The notes beneath the pieces were generated by a model, which was given only the letters and a program-made list of their open reading frames with translations, was not told the origin of the DNA and searched no databases. This document shows, one piece after another, positions 40,068-49,163 of a stretch of 64,000 nt of DNA (position 1 is its first letter; each line of letters opens with the position of its first letter). A program made the position numbers and the translations under genes. The DNA comes from RUG721 sp040307385 (GTDB lineage Bacteria; Actinomycetota; Coriobacteriia; Coriobacteriales; Atopobiaceae), in contig JAWRJQ010000079.1 of assembly GCA_040307385.1 (NCBI GenBank), forward strand, positions 6,773 to 70,772. The letters are read 5' to 3'.

Positions 40068-41042
40068 ATGGCTGTCAGCCGCGAATATGGTTCAGGCCTT
40101 TCGGGTGCCACGCCCCCCACGGGCGGTCGTGCCCTGATCATCCTCGTGGTGCTTTCGCTCTCGCTGTTCACGATGAGCGTGCGCTCGGGCGACACGGGCG
40201 TGCTCGGCGCCGTGAGGAGCGGCTTTTCCTTCGTGACGACTCCGTTCCGCATCGTAGGCTCGGCGGTCACGGCTCCCATCTACGGTCTGGGCAACATCTT
40301 CGCCAACCTCACCGCCGACCAGGCGACCCTCTCCGAGCTGCGCGAGGAGAACGATGCGCTCCGCCAACGCAACGTCGAGCTCGAGGAGCAGGCGCTGCTG
40401 GCCGACCGTCTCACGGAGCTCATGGAGATCCAATCCACCTACAACCTCCAGTCCGTCTCCGCGCGCGTCATCTCGGGATCGACCGACTCATGGACGTCCA
40501 CCATCACCATCGACAAGGGCTCTGCGGCGGGCCTCGCCGTGGGCATGCCCGTCATGGACGGGTCGGGCGTCATCGGCCAGATCTCATCCGTCTCGCCCAA
40601 CAGCGCGGTCGTGCGCCTCATCTTCGACGAGGGTTCCTCCGTTCCCGTGATGATCCAGTCGAACAGGGCCCAGGGCATGCTCAACGGATCGGCGGGAGGC
40701 GGGCTCTCGCTCGATCTCGTGCGCTCCGATCTCACCGTCGAAATCGACGATATCGTGATCACGAGCGGTTTGGGCGGGGTGTATCCCAAGGGTCTCCCCG
40801 TGGGGCGCGTCTCGGTTGTCGGGCGCAATCCCGGCGCCCTCTACCTCGACATCTCCGTCGAGGCGTACTCGCACGTCCAATCGCTCGAGGAGGTGCTCGT
40901 CATCACCTCGCTCACCGACGAGCAACGTGCCTCGGCCGAGGATATCGAGGAAGCCGATGCCCAGGAGATGAGCGCCATCAACGATGTCTCCGACGTCGAG
41001 GTGCGCGAGGACGAGGCCGCCGACGACGGGGAATCGCGGTGA
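40068..41042 (+). CDS. mreC: Rod shape-determining protein MreC
   Basis: 324 aa. A membrane helix at about 25-43 (ALIILVVLSLSLFTM) is followed by a coiled coil (about 83-118; LSELREENDALRQRNVELEEQ) and two beta domains (GMPVMDGSGVIGQISSVSPN, VITSGLGGVYPKGLPVG). It spans the membrane once and links MreB to PBP2. The acidic C-terminal tail (EEADAQEMSAINDVSDVEV) is longer than usual. It lies 12 bases after mreB and 6 before mreD. Confidence 0.95.
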   Translation: MAVSREYGSGLSGATPPTGGRALIILVVLSLSLFTMSVRSGDTGVLGAVRSGFSFVTTPFRIVGSAVTAPIYGLGNIFANLTADQATLSELREENDALRQRNVELEEQALLADRLTELMEIQSTYNLQSVSARVISGSTDSWTSTITIDKGSAAGLAVGMPVMDGSGVIGQISSVSPNSAVVRLIFDEGSSVPVMIQSNRAQGMLNGSAGGGLSLDLVRSDLTVEIDDIVITSGLGGVYPKGLPVGRVSVVGRNPGALYLDISVEAYSHVQSLEEVLVITSLTDEQRASAEDIEEADAQEMSAINDVSDVEVREDEAADDGESR

Positions 41043-41048
41043 TCGACC

Positions 41049-41591
41049 ATGCAGGGCATCGATAAGAACACCAAGCGGCGTCTCACGCTCGTGCTCACGC
41101 TCGTCTGCGCCGTGCTGCAGCTCGCAATCGCCCCCAACCTGCCCTTCTTCTCGGGCAGGGCCAATTTCATGCTCATCCTGAGCGCGCTCATGGCCCAGCT
41201 CTTCGGCGGGCGCTACGGCACCGTCGCGGGGTTCTTATCCGGGCTCTTCTTCGACTTCTGCTCCACGAGCCCCCTCGGTCTCATGGCGCTCCTGCTCACC
41301 ATCTCGTCGTACGTGCTCGGATACGAGGTGCGCAACAAGCTTAACGACGGCACCAAGGTCTCCATCACGCAGTTCTCGATCGCTTCCTTCGCCGTGTCCG
41401 GCGCCTATGCGCTCGCGCTCGTCATGGTGGAGCGCGTGGGCTTTCTCGAGGCGATCTTCATGCGCGCTCTTCCCACCGCCGTCATCACCATCATCTGCTA
41501 CCTCCCGTTCTTGATGATCCTCTCGCGCAATCGCGGAGGGTTCACGCTCTCATCGAGCAGAGGGCCCGGCCGTTCGAGCCGGCTTCATTAG
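41049..41591 (+). CDS. mreD: Rod shape-determining protein MreD
   Basis: 180 aa with five or six hydrophobic helices and little hydrophilic sequence. ANFMLILSALMAQLFGGRYGTVAGFLSGLFFDF (in part) is typical of MreD. Position between mreC and mrdA supports the call. The C-terminus is basic and Ser/Arg-rich (SSSRGPGRSSR). Confidence 0.9.
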   Translation: MQGIDKNTKRRLTLVLTLVCAVLQLAIAPNLPFFSGRANFMLILSALMAQLFGGRYGTVAGFLSGLFFDFCSTSPLGLMALLLTISSYVLGYEVRNKLNDGTKVSITQFSIASFAVSGAYALALVMVERVGFLEAIFMRALPTAVITIICYLPFLMILSRNRGGFTLSSSRGPGRSSRLH

Positions 41592-41596
41592 GGGCG

Positions 41597-43666
41597 ATGC
41601 GCATGGACATCTCGCTCGTCATCATCATCGCAGCGCTCATCCTCGCCGCAGCGCTCATCATCGTCTACGTGATCTCCGCCCGCTCCGAATCGAGCTTCTC
41701 CTTCGATATCGGCGGTGCAGCGCCCACCGCAGCAGGCGGCTCCGACACGTCGGCCGAGAAGACCTTCTCGGGCCGTCTCAAGGGCCTGTTCGTCTACGTG
41801 TGCGCCATCTTCGCCACGCTGCTCGCGCGCCTATGGTCGATGCAGCTCGTCTCGAGCGAGGAGTACACGCGTCTCTCCGAGCTCAACCGCACGCGCACCA
41901 TCAGGACGGCGGCGCCGCGCGGGCGCATCCTCGATCGCAACGGCATCGAGATGGTCACCAATCGTCCGAGCCTCACGGTGGTTGCCGATCCCGATGCGGT
42001 GAGCGACGTCGTGGAGGTCCAGCTGCTCTCCAACCTCTGCGGCATGCCCTATATGGCGACGCGCCGCAAGATCAGGGACGAGTCGGCGGGCGCCCAGAGC
42101 AAGCGCGTCGTCTCCATCGACGTGTCGCGCCGCGTCGTGGCGTTCATCGCGGCCCATCCCGAGGTGTTTCCCAGCGTCGATGTCGAGCAGCGTTCCGAGC
42201 GCTTCTATCCGCACGGCTCGCTGGCCGCCCACGTCGTGGGCTACACCGGCACCGTGACGGCCGAGCAGCTCGAGAGCAACACCGATGAGCAGGGTTCCAT
42301 CGTCTACCATTCGGGCGACACCGTGGGCCAGGCGGGCGTGGAGTACCAGTACGAGTCGGTGCTCCAGGGCATCAGCGGCGAGCAGACCGTCCATGTCGAT
42401 TCGGGCGGCACCGTGCTCGATTATGTGTCCCATGTGGACGCGCAATCGGGCTCCGACCTCGTGCTCACCATCGACGCCAAGATCCAGGAGGCGGCCGAGC
42501 GCTCGCTCGTCAACGTGACCAACTCCATCCGGGCTCAGGGATACCCTGCCAGCTCGGGCTGCGCGGTCGCCGTGGAGTGCGCCACCGGCGAGATCATCGC
42601 CATGGCGAGCCTCCCCACCTATTCGCCGAGCGTCTTCGTGGGAGGTATCTCCAACTCCGACTGGGACATGCTTTCGGATGAGAAGAACAACTATCCGCTC
42701 TTCAATCGCGCCATCTCGGGCCAGTATCCCGCCGCCTCCACCATCAAGGCGCTTTCATCGCTCGCCGCGCTCGAATACAACATCGTCGATGACAAATCGT
42801 CGTGGAACTGCACCGGCTGGTGGACCGGTTTCGGCGAGGATTACGGCATGGCGTGCTGGGTGAAGGAAGGCCACGGCTACATCGATCTGCAGCGCGGCAT
42901 CACCATGTCGTGCGACGTGGTCTACTACGAGATCGGCAAGGGCTTCTACTATTCCGACGAACCCGACGGCCTGCAGAAGACCTACCGCAAATTCGGCCTC
43001 GGGCAGAAGGCGGGCATCGACCTCCCCAGCGAGGAGAGCGGGCGCGTTCCCGATGCGGAGTGGAAGTGGGACTACTTCTCCGACGCAACCGATCAGCAGC
43101 GTCGCTGGCAGGGCGGCGACAACTGCAATATCGCCATCGGCCAGGGCGACATGCTCGTGACCTGCCTGCAGATGGTCGATGCCTATTGCGGCATCGCCAA
43201 CGACGGCTTCATCATGCGGCCCCATGTGCTCAAGAGCGTCCGTTCGGCCACGGGGGAGGGGAGCGTCATCGACTACAAGCCCGAGGTGCTCTACGAGTGC
43301 CCCGAGCCCCAGAAGAGCCTCGATCTCGTCAAGGCGGGCCTCAAAGGCGTCGTCTACGAGGAATCGTGGACGCAGGCGCAGCATTGGGTCAACATGTCGG
43401 TGGAGGTCATGGGCAAGACGGGCACGGGCGAGACGCCCAACGACGATCCCGTAGGCTGGTTCGTCGGCATCTGCCCCATCGAGAATCCCCGATACGTGGT
43501 GGGGGCGTGCATCGACGAGGTGCTCGAAGGCGCGCAGTCGGGCATGTACGTCGTGCGCGACATCATGGGCGCCATCTACAATCAGCCCGACACCCTCTTC
43601 CCGTACAACGTCGCCGACACGAGCGCCGACGCCACGAGCGCCGACGATGATGCGGGCGACCGGTAG
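41597..43666 (+). CDS. mrdA: Penicillin-binding protein 2 (elongation transpeptidase)
   Basis: 689 aa. One N-terminal membrane helix (about 6-25) and a second hydrophobic stretch near 57-75 come first. The dimerisation domain includes RTAAPRGRILDRNGIEM. In the transpeptidase domain the catalytic Ser lies in PAASTIK (about 380-385), the SxN equivalent is SCDVVYYE, and KTGT is in VMGKTGTGET. It cross-links lateral wall peptidoglycan with RodA. The acidic tail is Thr/Ala/Asp-rich (ADTSADATSADDDAG). An ATG at 41603 is an alternative start. Confidence 0.93.
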   Translation: MRMDISLVIIIAALILAAALIIVYVISARSESSFSFDIGGAAPTAAGGSDTSAEKTFSGRLKGLFVYVCAIFATLLARLWSMQLVSSEEYTRLSELNRTRTIRTAAPRGRILDRNGIEMVTNRPSLTVVADPDAVSDVVEVQLLSNLCGMPYMATRRKIRDESAGAQSKRVVSIDVSRRVVAFIAAHPEVFPSVDVEQRSERFYPHGSLAAHVVGYTGTVTAEQLESNTDEQGSIVYHSGDTVGQAGVEYQYESVLQGISGEQTVHVDSGGTVLDYVSHVDAQSGSDLVLTIDAKIQEAAERSLVNVTNSIRAQGYPASSGCAVAVECATGEIIAMASLPTYSPSVFVGGISNSDWDMLSDEKNNYPLFNRAISGQYPAASTIKALSSLAALEYNIVDDKSSWNCTGWWTGFGEDYGMACWVKEGHGYIDLQRGITMSCDVVYYEIGKGFYYSDEPDGLQKTYRKFGLGQKAGIDLPSEESGRVPDAEWKWDYFSDATDQQRRWQGGDNCNIAIGQGDMLVTCLQMVDAYCGIANDGFIMRPHVLKSVRSATGEGSVIDYKPEVLYECPEPQKSLDLVKAGLKGVVYEESWTQAQHWVNMSVEVMGKTGTGETPNDDPVGWFVGICPIENPRYVVGACIDEVLEGAQSGMYVVRDIMGAIYNQPDTLFPYNVADTSADATSADDDAGDR

Positions 43667-43678
43667 GAGGTGCAGGCC

Positions 43679-44860
43679 ATGGTTTTGAACGCACAGCATA
43701 TGGCTCGCACGCCCGACGTGGGCGAGCGCCTCAACCGCGACCGGGGCGTGCTGTCGAACCTCTATCTGGCGCAGCTCATCCCTGCGCTTCTGCTCATCAT
43801 ATACGGTGCGGTCGTCATCTGGTCGGCTTCGCTCACCAATCCCAACGCCGTCTTCTCGCGCCACCTCTTCGGCATCGCGCTCGGCCTCGTCGCCGCGATC
43901 CTGATCTGGCGCTTCGACACCCGCGGCTTATCGAACATGTCCTTGGTGCTGCTCGTCTTGGATGCGCTGCTGCTCATCTCGCCGCACATACCGGGCCTCT
44001 CGTGGACCACCATGGGCATGACGGGCTGGGTGAAGATCCCCTTCATCAACATGACGATGCAGCCCTCCGAGCCCGCCAAGCTCGTGACGATCCTTTTCAT
44101 CGCGTCGATTTGCGCCGAGTACAACGGTAGGATCGAGAGCCTGCGCGACTACGTGCGCCTCTGCGCCATGCTCTGCATACCGTTTTTCCTCATCCTCGCC
44201 CAGCCCGACCTCGGCACCGGGCTCATCATCCTGGTCACGGGCGCGATCATCATCATCTGCGCCGGCCCCAAACCCTCCTGGGTGCTCTTCACCATTGCGC
44301 TCATCGTTGCGGGGTCCGCGTTCATCATCATCGAGTCGCAGATCGAGGGCATTCCGCACATCCTGAAGACCTACCAGCTCAACCGCCTCATCGTCTTCGT
44401 CGACCCCTCGGTCGACCCTTATGGGAGCGCCTATAACCTCCAGCAGGCCAAGATCGCCGTGGGTTCGGGCGGCCTGCTCGGCAAAGGCCTCGGAAACGCC
44501 ACGCAGGCAGCGGGCGGCTTTCTCCCCGAATCGCATACCGACTTCGTGTTCGCCCTGCTCGCCGAGGAGTTCGGCTTTGCGGGATCGGTCCTTCTGCTCG
44601 GCCTATACGCATGGACGATCATCGCCACGGTGCTGCTCGCCATGCGCATAGAAGCGCCGTTCCCCAAGCTCATCCTCGTGGGCTGCGTGGCCATGTGGTC
44701 GTTCCAGGTGCTCGAGAACGTGGGCATGTGCATCGGCATCATGCCCATCACGGGCATCCCCCTTCCGTTCATCAGTTTCGGGTCTTCGTCAATGCTCGCT
44801 CAGATCATGGCCGTGGGTATGGTTCAATCGATATGGCGGCATAGGCAGAAGTCCGGTTAG
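43679..44860 (+). CDS. rodA: RodA/FtsW-family peptidoglycan glycosyltransferase
   Basis: 393 aa from the ATG at 43679, chosen because AGGAGG (43665-43670) lies 8 bases upstream; a GTG at 43670 would fall inside that site. About ten membrane helices. SEDS motifs: MTGWVKIPFINMTMQPSEPAKL, LAQPDLGTGLIIL, LPESHTDFVFALLAEEFGF and GIPLPFISFGSSSML. It polymerises lipid II glycan with PBP2 just upstream. Confidence 0.94.
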   Translation: MVLNAQHMARTPDVGERLNRDRGVLSNLYLAQLIPALLLIIYGAVVIWSASLTNPNAVFSRHLFGIALGLVAAILIWRFDTRGLSNMSLVLLVLDALLLISPHIPGLSWTTMGMTGWVKIPFINMTMQPSEPAKLVTILFIASICAEYNGRIESLRDYVRLCAMLCIPFFLILAQPDLGTGLIILVTGAIIIICAGPKPSWVLFTIALIVAGSAFIIIESQIEGIPHILKTYQLNRLIVFVDPSVDPYGSAYNLQQAKIAVGSGGLLGKGLGNATQAAGGFLPESHTDFVFALLAEEFGFAGSVLLLGLYAWTIIATVLLAMRIEAPFPKLILVGCVAMWSFQVLENVGMCIGIMPITGIPLPFISFGSSSMLAQIMAVGMVQSIWRHRQKSG

Positions 44861-44884
44861 GCATCGGGCTGCGAGAGGATCGAC

Positions 44885-45766
44885 ATGGCTTCCAAGATTC
44901 CCTATAGCACGGTGTTCGACGTGTTCAAAGCCGGCCGCGATGCGGGCAGGAGCGCCGAAGAGACGGCCTCCGTCCTCATCCTGTTGGGCGACGGCGCGCC
45001 TCGCGGGCATGCGATGGCGCTGCGCAACGCCTTCCTCGCCGAGAAGACCGGCGGCCTCGTGAGCGTCCGTCCGCTTTCAGACCCGGCGGCGCTCGACGCG
45101 CCCTACGATATCGCCGTGCTCGTTCCCGGCGACGATGCGGGCGATCTCGGCCGCGCCGTCGATCAGCTTGCGGGCCGGGCGATTCCCTGCGCCATCATCG
45201 TGCAGTCGGCCGTCGACGCCCATGACTTCTCCCATCTCGACTATCAGGACTACGAGCCCGAGATCATTGCGGCGAGCGACGGCGACGACATGCTCGAGGC
45301 GCTCGCCCGCTGGATCGTCGGCGCAACCGACAAGCACCGTGCCTTCGCGGCGAACTTCTCCTTCATCCGCCCTGCGGAGGTTTCTTCGCTCATCACCGCC
45401 TGCGCCGTCCAGAACGCCGCCGTGGGCGCCATCAACCTCATACCCGGTTCCGACCTGCCCATCATGACCGCCAACCAGGCCAAGCTCGCGCTCGATATCG
45501 CCGCCGCGTACGGCCGGGGCCTCACGTCCGCGCGCCTCCCCGAGCTGGCGGGCGTCGTGGGCGCGGGGTTCGCCTATCGTGCGCTCGCCCGCGCGCTGCT
45601 CGGGCTCATCCCGGGCGTCGGCTGGGCGCTGCGCGCCGGCTTCGGCTATGCGGGCACGCTCGCCACCGGCAACGCCGTCAAAGCGCGTTTCGAGGCGGCC
45701 GACAAGGCGAAACCGTCGTCGGACACCGCGCTCGCGCCGCGCTATATCTCTATCGAGAAACGCTAG
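44885..45766 (+). CDS. DUF697-like membrane-associated protein
   Basis: 293 aa. The C-terminal half (about 155-265) has hydrophobic helices (ITACAVQNAAVGAINLIPGSDLPIM, VVGAGFAYRALARALLGLIPGVGWALRAGFGYAGTLATG, both in part) as in the DUF697/YcjF family. The N-terminal half (about 1-150) looks like the shell of a GTPase-like domain (YDIAVLVPGDDA, IPCAIIVQSAVDAHDF) but has no P-loop. It is 24 bases after rodA and 4 bases before a radical-SAM gene. The function is unknown. Confidence 0.7.
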   Translation: MASKIPYSTVFDVFKAGRDAGRSAEETASVLILLGDGAPRGHAMALRNAFLAEKTGGLVSVRPLSDPAALDAPYDIAVLVPGDDAGDLGRAVDQLAGRAIPCAIIVQSAVDAHDFSHLDYQDYEPEIIAASDGDDMLEALARWIVGATDKHRAFAANFSFIRPAEVSSLITACAVQNAAVGAINLIPGSDLPIMTANQAKLALDIAAAYGRGLTSARLPELAGVVGAGFAYRALARALLGLIPGVGWALRAGFGYAGTLATGNAVKARFEAADKAKPSSDTALAPRYISIEKR

Positions 45767-45770
45767 ATCC

Positions 45771-47651
45771 ATGCGCGCGAAGCGAGAGGACTGCTTCCAT
45801 CTCATCGAGCCGCTGCTCCCGATGGTGGAGAAGCCCGCCCGCTACCTCGACCACGAGTGGGGCGCCTGCGAGGACCAGGACGGTCCCTTCCACGTGTGCA
45901 TGATCTACGCAGATGTGTATGAGATCGGTCAGCCCAACCTCGGCGTCGCGATTCTCTACAACGAACTCAACAGCTGCGCGGGCATCTCGTGCGAGCGCGC
46001 CTACCTTCCGTGGACCGATATGATCGCGCATATGCGCGAACGCTCCATCCCGCTGCTCTCGCTCGAATCCGCGTCTCCGCTTGCATCCTTCGACGTGCTC
46101 GGGTTCACGCTCGCCCATGAGCTCATCATGACCAACGTGCTCGAGACGCTCGACCTCGCCGGCATCGCCCAGCGCGCATGCGATCGCGATGAGGACGATC
46201 CCCTCGTCATCGCCGGCGGTCCCTCGGCATGGAACGTCGAACCCATGGCCGTCGTCTTCGATGCCGTGCTGCTCGGCGACGGCGAGACGAGCATCAAGGA
46301 CGTATGCACGCGCATCCGCGATCTGCGCGCTGCGGGCGCCTCGCGTGCCGCGATCCTGTGCGCGCTGGCCGAAATCCCGTGCGTCTACGTTCCCTCCCTC
46401 TACGAGCAGGTGGTCGATGAGACCTCGACGCGCTGGGGCTATGTCGTGCCGTGCGCGGGCGAGCATGCGCCGCGCGTGGTCTACAAGCGCTGCGAAGCCG
46501 ATCTCGCCGACACCGAGCCCATCGCTCAGAGGATCGTGCCCTACCTCGAGACGGTGCAGGACCGTCTCTCCATCGAGGTGCTGCGCGGGTGCGCGCGCGG
46601 TTGCCGGTTCTGCCAGGCCGGCATGACCTACCGCCCCGTGCGCGAGCGTCCGCTCGAGCAGATCGTCGATGCCACGTCGCAAGCGCTCGCCGCCTGCGGA
46701 TACGACGAGGTCTCGCTCTCCTCGCTCTCCACGACCGACCATTCCCAGTGCCAGGCGCTGCTCGGCGAGCTCTCCCGGCTCACCGGCGATCGGGGCATCC
46801 GCGTGTCGCTGCCCTCGCAGCGCCTCGACGCATTCGGCGTCGACATGGCCGCAGCTGCGGCGGGCGGGCGCAGGAGCGCGCTCACCTTCGCCCCCGAGGC
46901 GGGGAGCCAGCGGCTGCGCGACGTCATCAACAAGAACGTCACCCAGGACGACCTCGAACGCGCCGCACGCAACGCGTTCCAGAACGGCTGGCGCAAGGTC
47001 AAGCTCTACTACATGATGGGGCTTCCCACCGAGACCGACGATGATATCAGGGCCATCGTCGATACGGCCGCGCGCGTGCTCGAGATCGGCCGCGAGGTGG
47101 TGGGACGGGGCCGCAAGAGCGGCGTCAGCGTCTCGATCTCCGTGGCCGTGCTCGTTCCCAAGGCCTATACGGCGTTCCAGTGGTGCGGCCAGCTCCCCCT
47201 TGACGAGGTGCGCAGGCGCCAGGCGCTGCTGCTTGAGTCGGCACCCAAGGATCGCGATATCCGCATCTCCTATCACGATGCGCGCGCATCGCTCATCGAG
47301 GGGGCGCTTTCCAAGATGGGCCGCGACGGATTCGCCCTCATCCACGAGGCGTGGGCACGCGGGTGCCGCTTCGATGCCTGGACCTCCGAGTTCTCGTTCG
47401 AGACCTGGCTCGATGCCGCGGAGGCGGCGGGTTTCGACCTCGAGGAGATCGCATGCGAGGAGTTTCCCCTCGATGCGCGCCTTCCTTGGGAGCATACCTC
47501 GCCTGCGGTTTCGAAGGGGTACCTCCAGCGCGAGTGGCGCCGTGCGCTCGCGGGCATCACCACCGAGGACTGCACGTTCGCTTCATGCACGGGATGCGGC
47601 GTGTGCCCCACGCTCGGCGTCTCGAACGTCATCCAGGAGGCGCGGTCATGA
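45771..47651 (+). CDS. TIGR03960-family radical SAM protein
   Basis: 626 aa from the ATG at 45771. An N-terminal region of about 230 residues is B12-binding-like (VCMIYADVYEIGQPNLGVAI; VLGFTLAHELIMTNVLETL). The radical SAM core has the cluster motif RGCARGCRFCQAG (CxxxCxxC) at about 271-283, followed by SLSSLSTTDHS and MMGLPTETD. A C-terminal Cys cluster (CTFASCTGCGVC) may hold a second Fe-S centre. It overlaps the next gene by 4 bases; the pair sits before rplU-rpmA in many Gram-positives. The substrate is unknown, possibly tRNA or ribosome related. Confidence 0.88.
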   Translation: MRAKREDCFHLIEPLLPMVEKPARYLDHEWGACEDQDGPFHVCMIYADVYEIGQPNLGVAILYNELNSCAGISCERAYLPWTDMIAHMRERSIPLLSLESASPLASFDVLGFTLAHELIMTNVLETLDLAGIAQRACDRDEDDPLVIAGGPSAWNVEPMAVVFDAVLLGDGETSIKDVCTRIRDLRAAGASRAAILCALAEIPCVYVPSLYEQVVDETSTRWGYVVPCAGEHAPRVVYKRCEADLADTEPIAQRIVPYLETVQDRLSIEVLRGCARGCRFCQAGMTYRPVRERPLEQIVDATSQALAACGYDEVSLSSLSTTDHSQCQALLGELSRLTGDRGIRVSLPSQRLDAFGVDMAAAAAGGRRSALTFAPEAGSQRLRDVINKNVTQDDLERAARNAFQNGWRKVKLYYMMGLPTETDDDIRAIVDTAARVLEIGREVVGRGRKSGVSVSISVAVLVPKAYTAFQWCGQLPLDEVRRRQALLLESAPKDRDIRISYHDARASLIEGALSKMGRDGFALIHEAWARGCRFDAWTSEFSFETWLDAAEAAGFDLEEIACEEFPLDARLPWEHTSPAVSKGYLQREWRRALAGITTEDCTFASCTGCGVCPTLGVSNVIQEARS

Positions 47652-48367
47652 ACGCACGCCTCCATCGCCTCCGGTTCGAATACCCCAAGAGCGATCGCCT
47701 CGCCTTTCTAGGCCATCTCGAGCTTATCACCACCATCGGGCGCTCCATCCGCCGCGCGGGCCTGCCCTTCGCGGTTTCGAGCGGCTTCGCCCGCCGCATG
47801 AAGGTGCAGTTCTCCTCCGCGCTTCCCGTGGGCGTCTCGTCGCGCGCCGAGTATTTCGACCTGTTCCTCACCGAGCGTCTCGACGCGGACGAGGTGCTCG
47901 AGCGCCTGATCGCCTGCTCGCCTGCAGCTCTGAGCCCGCGCATCGCGCGCTATGTCGACGAATCGCTGCCCGCCCTCGAGGCATGGCTCGACCGCTCGTC
48001 GTGGATCCTCGATCTCGGAAGCTCGATCGATGCATCCGCGTTCGATGAGGGCGTGGCGCGGCTGCGCGCGCAGGGGGCGTTCAGCTATATGCGCGGAACC
48101 ATGCCCAAGACCGTGGATGTGGGGGAGAGCTATGTCTCGCATAGGCTCTTCGAGAAGCACGGCTCGCTCATGCTCGCCCTCGAGACGCTCAGCCTCCCGT
48201 CGGGCGCCATGCGGCCCGAAGCCTTCGTGCGCGCCTGCGCGGAGCTCTCGGAAACACCCGATGCGCTGCCCGCATACCTGAGATGCGCCCGCACGGCCCA
48301 GCATCATCTGGATGATGGCAACCTTGTGGAGCCGTTCGAACTTTCGTTGCCAAAACACGTTGACTAG
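47648..48367 (+). CDS. TIGR03936-family radical-SAM-associated protein (DUF2344)
   Basis: 239 aa from the ATG at 47648 (ATGA overlap). The N-terminal LHRLRFEYPKSDRLAFLGHLEL and RRAGLPFAVSSGFARRMKVQF define DUF2344. It is the constant partner of the radical SAM gene upstream; in some genomes the two are fused. The rplU promoter overlaps its last codons. No catalytic residues are known for the family. Confidence 0.88.
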   Translation: MNARLHRLRFEYPKSDRLAFLGHLELITTIGRSIRRAGLPFAVSSGFARRMKVQFSSALPVGVSSRAEYFDLFLTERLDADEVLERLIACSPAALSPRIARYVDESLPALEAWLDRSSWILDLGSSIDASAFDEGVARLRAQGAFSYMRGTMPKTVDVGESYVSHRLFEKHGSLMLALETLSLPSGAMRPEAFVRACAELSETPDALPAYLRCARTAQHHLDDGNLVEPFELSLPKHVD

Positions 48368-48388
48368 CTGCAAAATCGTTGATAATAT
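48360..48388 (+). promoter_or_regulatory. Sigma-70-type promoter of rplU-rpmA
   Basis: TTGACT (48360-48365), a 17-base spacer, then TAATAT (48383-48388). Both boxes differ from consensus by one base. Transcription would start near 48395 and give a leader of about 33 bases before the rplU ATG at 48428. The -35 box lies over the stop codon region of the DUF2344 gene. Confidence 0.65.
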
Positions 48389-48427
48389 ATCTCCTGTTGC
48401 ACGTAAGCCAGCAATGAAAGGCATGTC

Positions 48428-48790
48428 ATGTACGCAATCGTAGCAACTGGTGGCAAGCAGTATAAGGTTGCCAAGGGCGATATCGTTTCCGTCGAGAAGC
48501 TCGACGCGCAGCCTGGCGATACGGTCAAGCTCGACGTTCTCCTGTTGAACGACGGCAAGAAGACCATCGTTGACGCCGATGCCCTCAAGTCCAAGAAGGT
48601 CACCGCCGAGGTCCTCGAGCAGTACAAGGACGATAAGGTGCTCGTGTTCAAGCTGAAGAAGCGCAAGCGCTACCATCGCACCCAGGGCCACCGGCAGAAT
48701 CTCACCAAGCTGCGCATCTCCGCGCTTCCCACCGCCCGTGCTGCGGCCAAGTCCGCCAGCTCCGACGACGCTGCTGAAGCGGCCGAGTAA
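48428..48790 (+). CDS. rplU: 50S ribosomal protein L21
   Basis: 120 aa. MYAIVATGGKQYKVAKGD at the N-terminus and KLKKRKRYHRTQGHRQ near residue 80 are definitive. The body is about 103 residues; an Ala/Ser/Asp/Glu-rich tail (RAAAKSASSDDAAEAAE) is added. It is the first gene of the rplU-rpmA unit, 29 bases before rpmA. Confidence 0.97.
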   Translation: MYAIVATGGKQYKVAKGDIVSVEKLDAQPGDTVKLDVLLLNDGKKTIVDADALKSKKVTAEVLEQYKDDKVLVFKLKKRKRYHRTQGHRQNLTKLRISALPTARAAAKSASSDDAAEAAE

Positions 48791-48819
48791 GCCACAAGAA
48801 CGTAAAGGCAGGTAGAGAA

Positions 48820-49068
48820 ATGGCACACAAAAAAGGTCTCGGCTCGTCCCGCAACGGCCGTGATTCGCAGGCTCAGCGCCTCGGCACCAAGCGCTACGGC
48901 GGCCAGCATGTGAACGCCGGCGAGATCCTCGTCCGCCAGCGCGGCACCCACATCGCTCCCGGCGACAACGTGGGCCGCGGCAAGGACGACACCCTGTTCG
49001 CGCTTGTCGAGGGCATCGTGGAGTTCACCAAGGGCTCAAAGCATCGCGTTCATGTTCGCGCCGTGTAG
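48820..49068 (+). CDS. rpmA: 50S ribosomal protein L27
   Basis: 82 aa. MAHKKGLGSSRNGRDSQAQR and GGQHVNAGEILVRQRGT are conserved. The mature N-terminus begins directly at AHKKG, so there is none of the cleavable N-terminal extension found in Firmicutes with the Prp protease. A strong terminator follows. Confidence 0.97.
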   Translation: MAHKKGLGSSRNGRDSQAQRLGTKRYGGQHVNAGEILVRQRGTHIAPGDNVGRGKDDTLFALVEGIVEFTKGSKHRVHVRAV

Positions 49069-49088
49069 AGAACGTTGTACGAGTTTCG

Positions 49089-49117
49089 AGGCCCCGGGCA
49101 CCATCCGGGGCCTTTTT
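49089..49117 (+). terminator. Rho-independent terminator after rpmA
   Basis: AGGCCCCGG (49089-49097) pairs with CCGGGGCCT (49105-49113) around a 7-base loop and runs straight into TTTTT (49113-49117). It is the cleanest intrinsic terminator in the window, and it separates L21/L27 from obgE. Confidence 0.9.
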
Positions 49118-49163
49118 CGTATGCTTGTGAGGAGCCGAGCTTCAATCGTCATGGAGGACGTGC

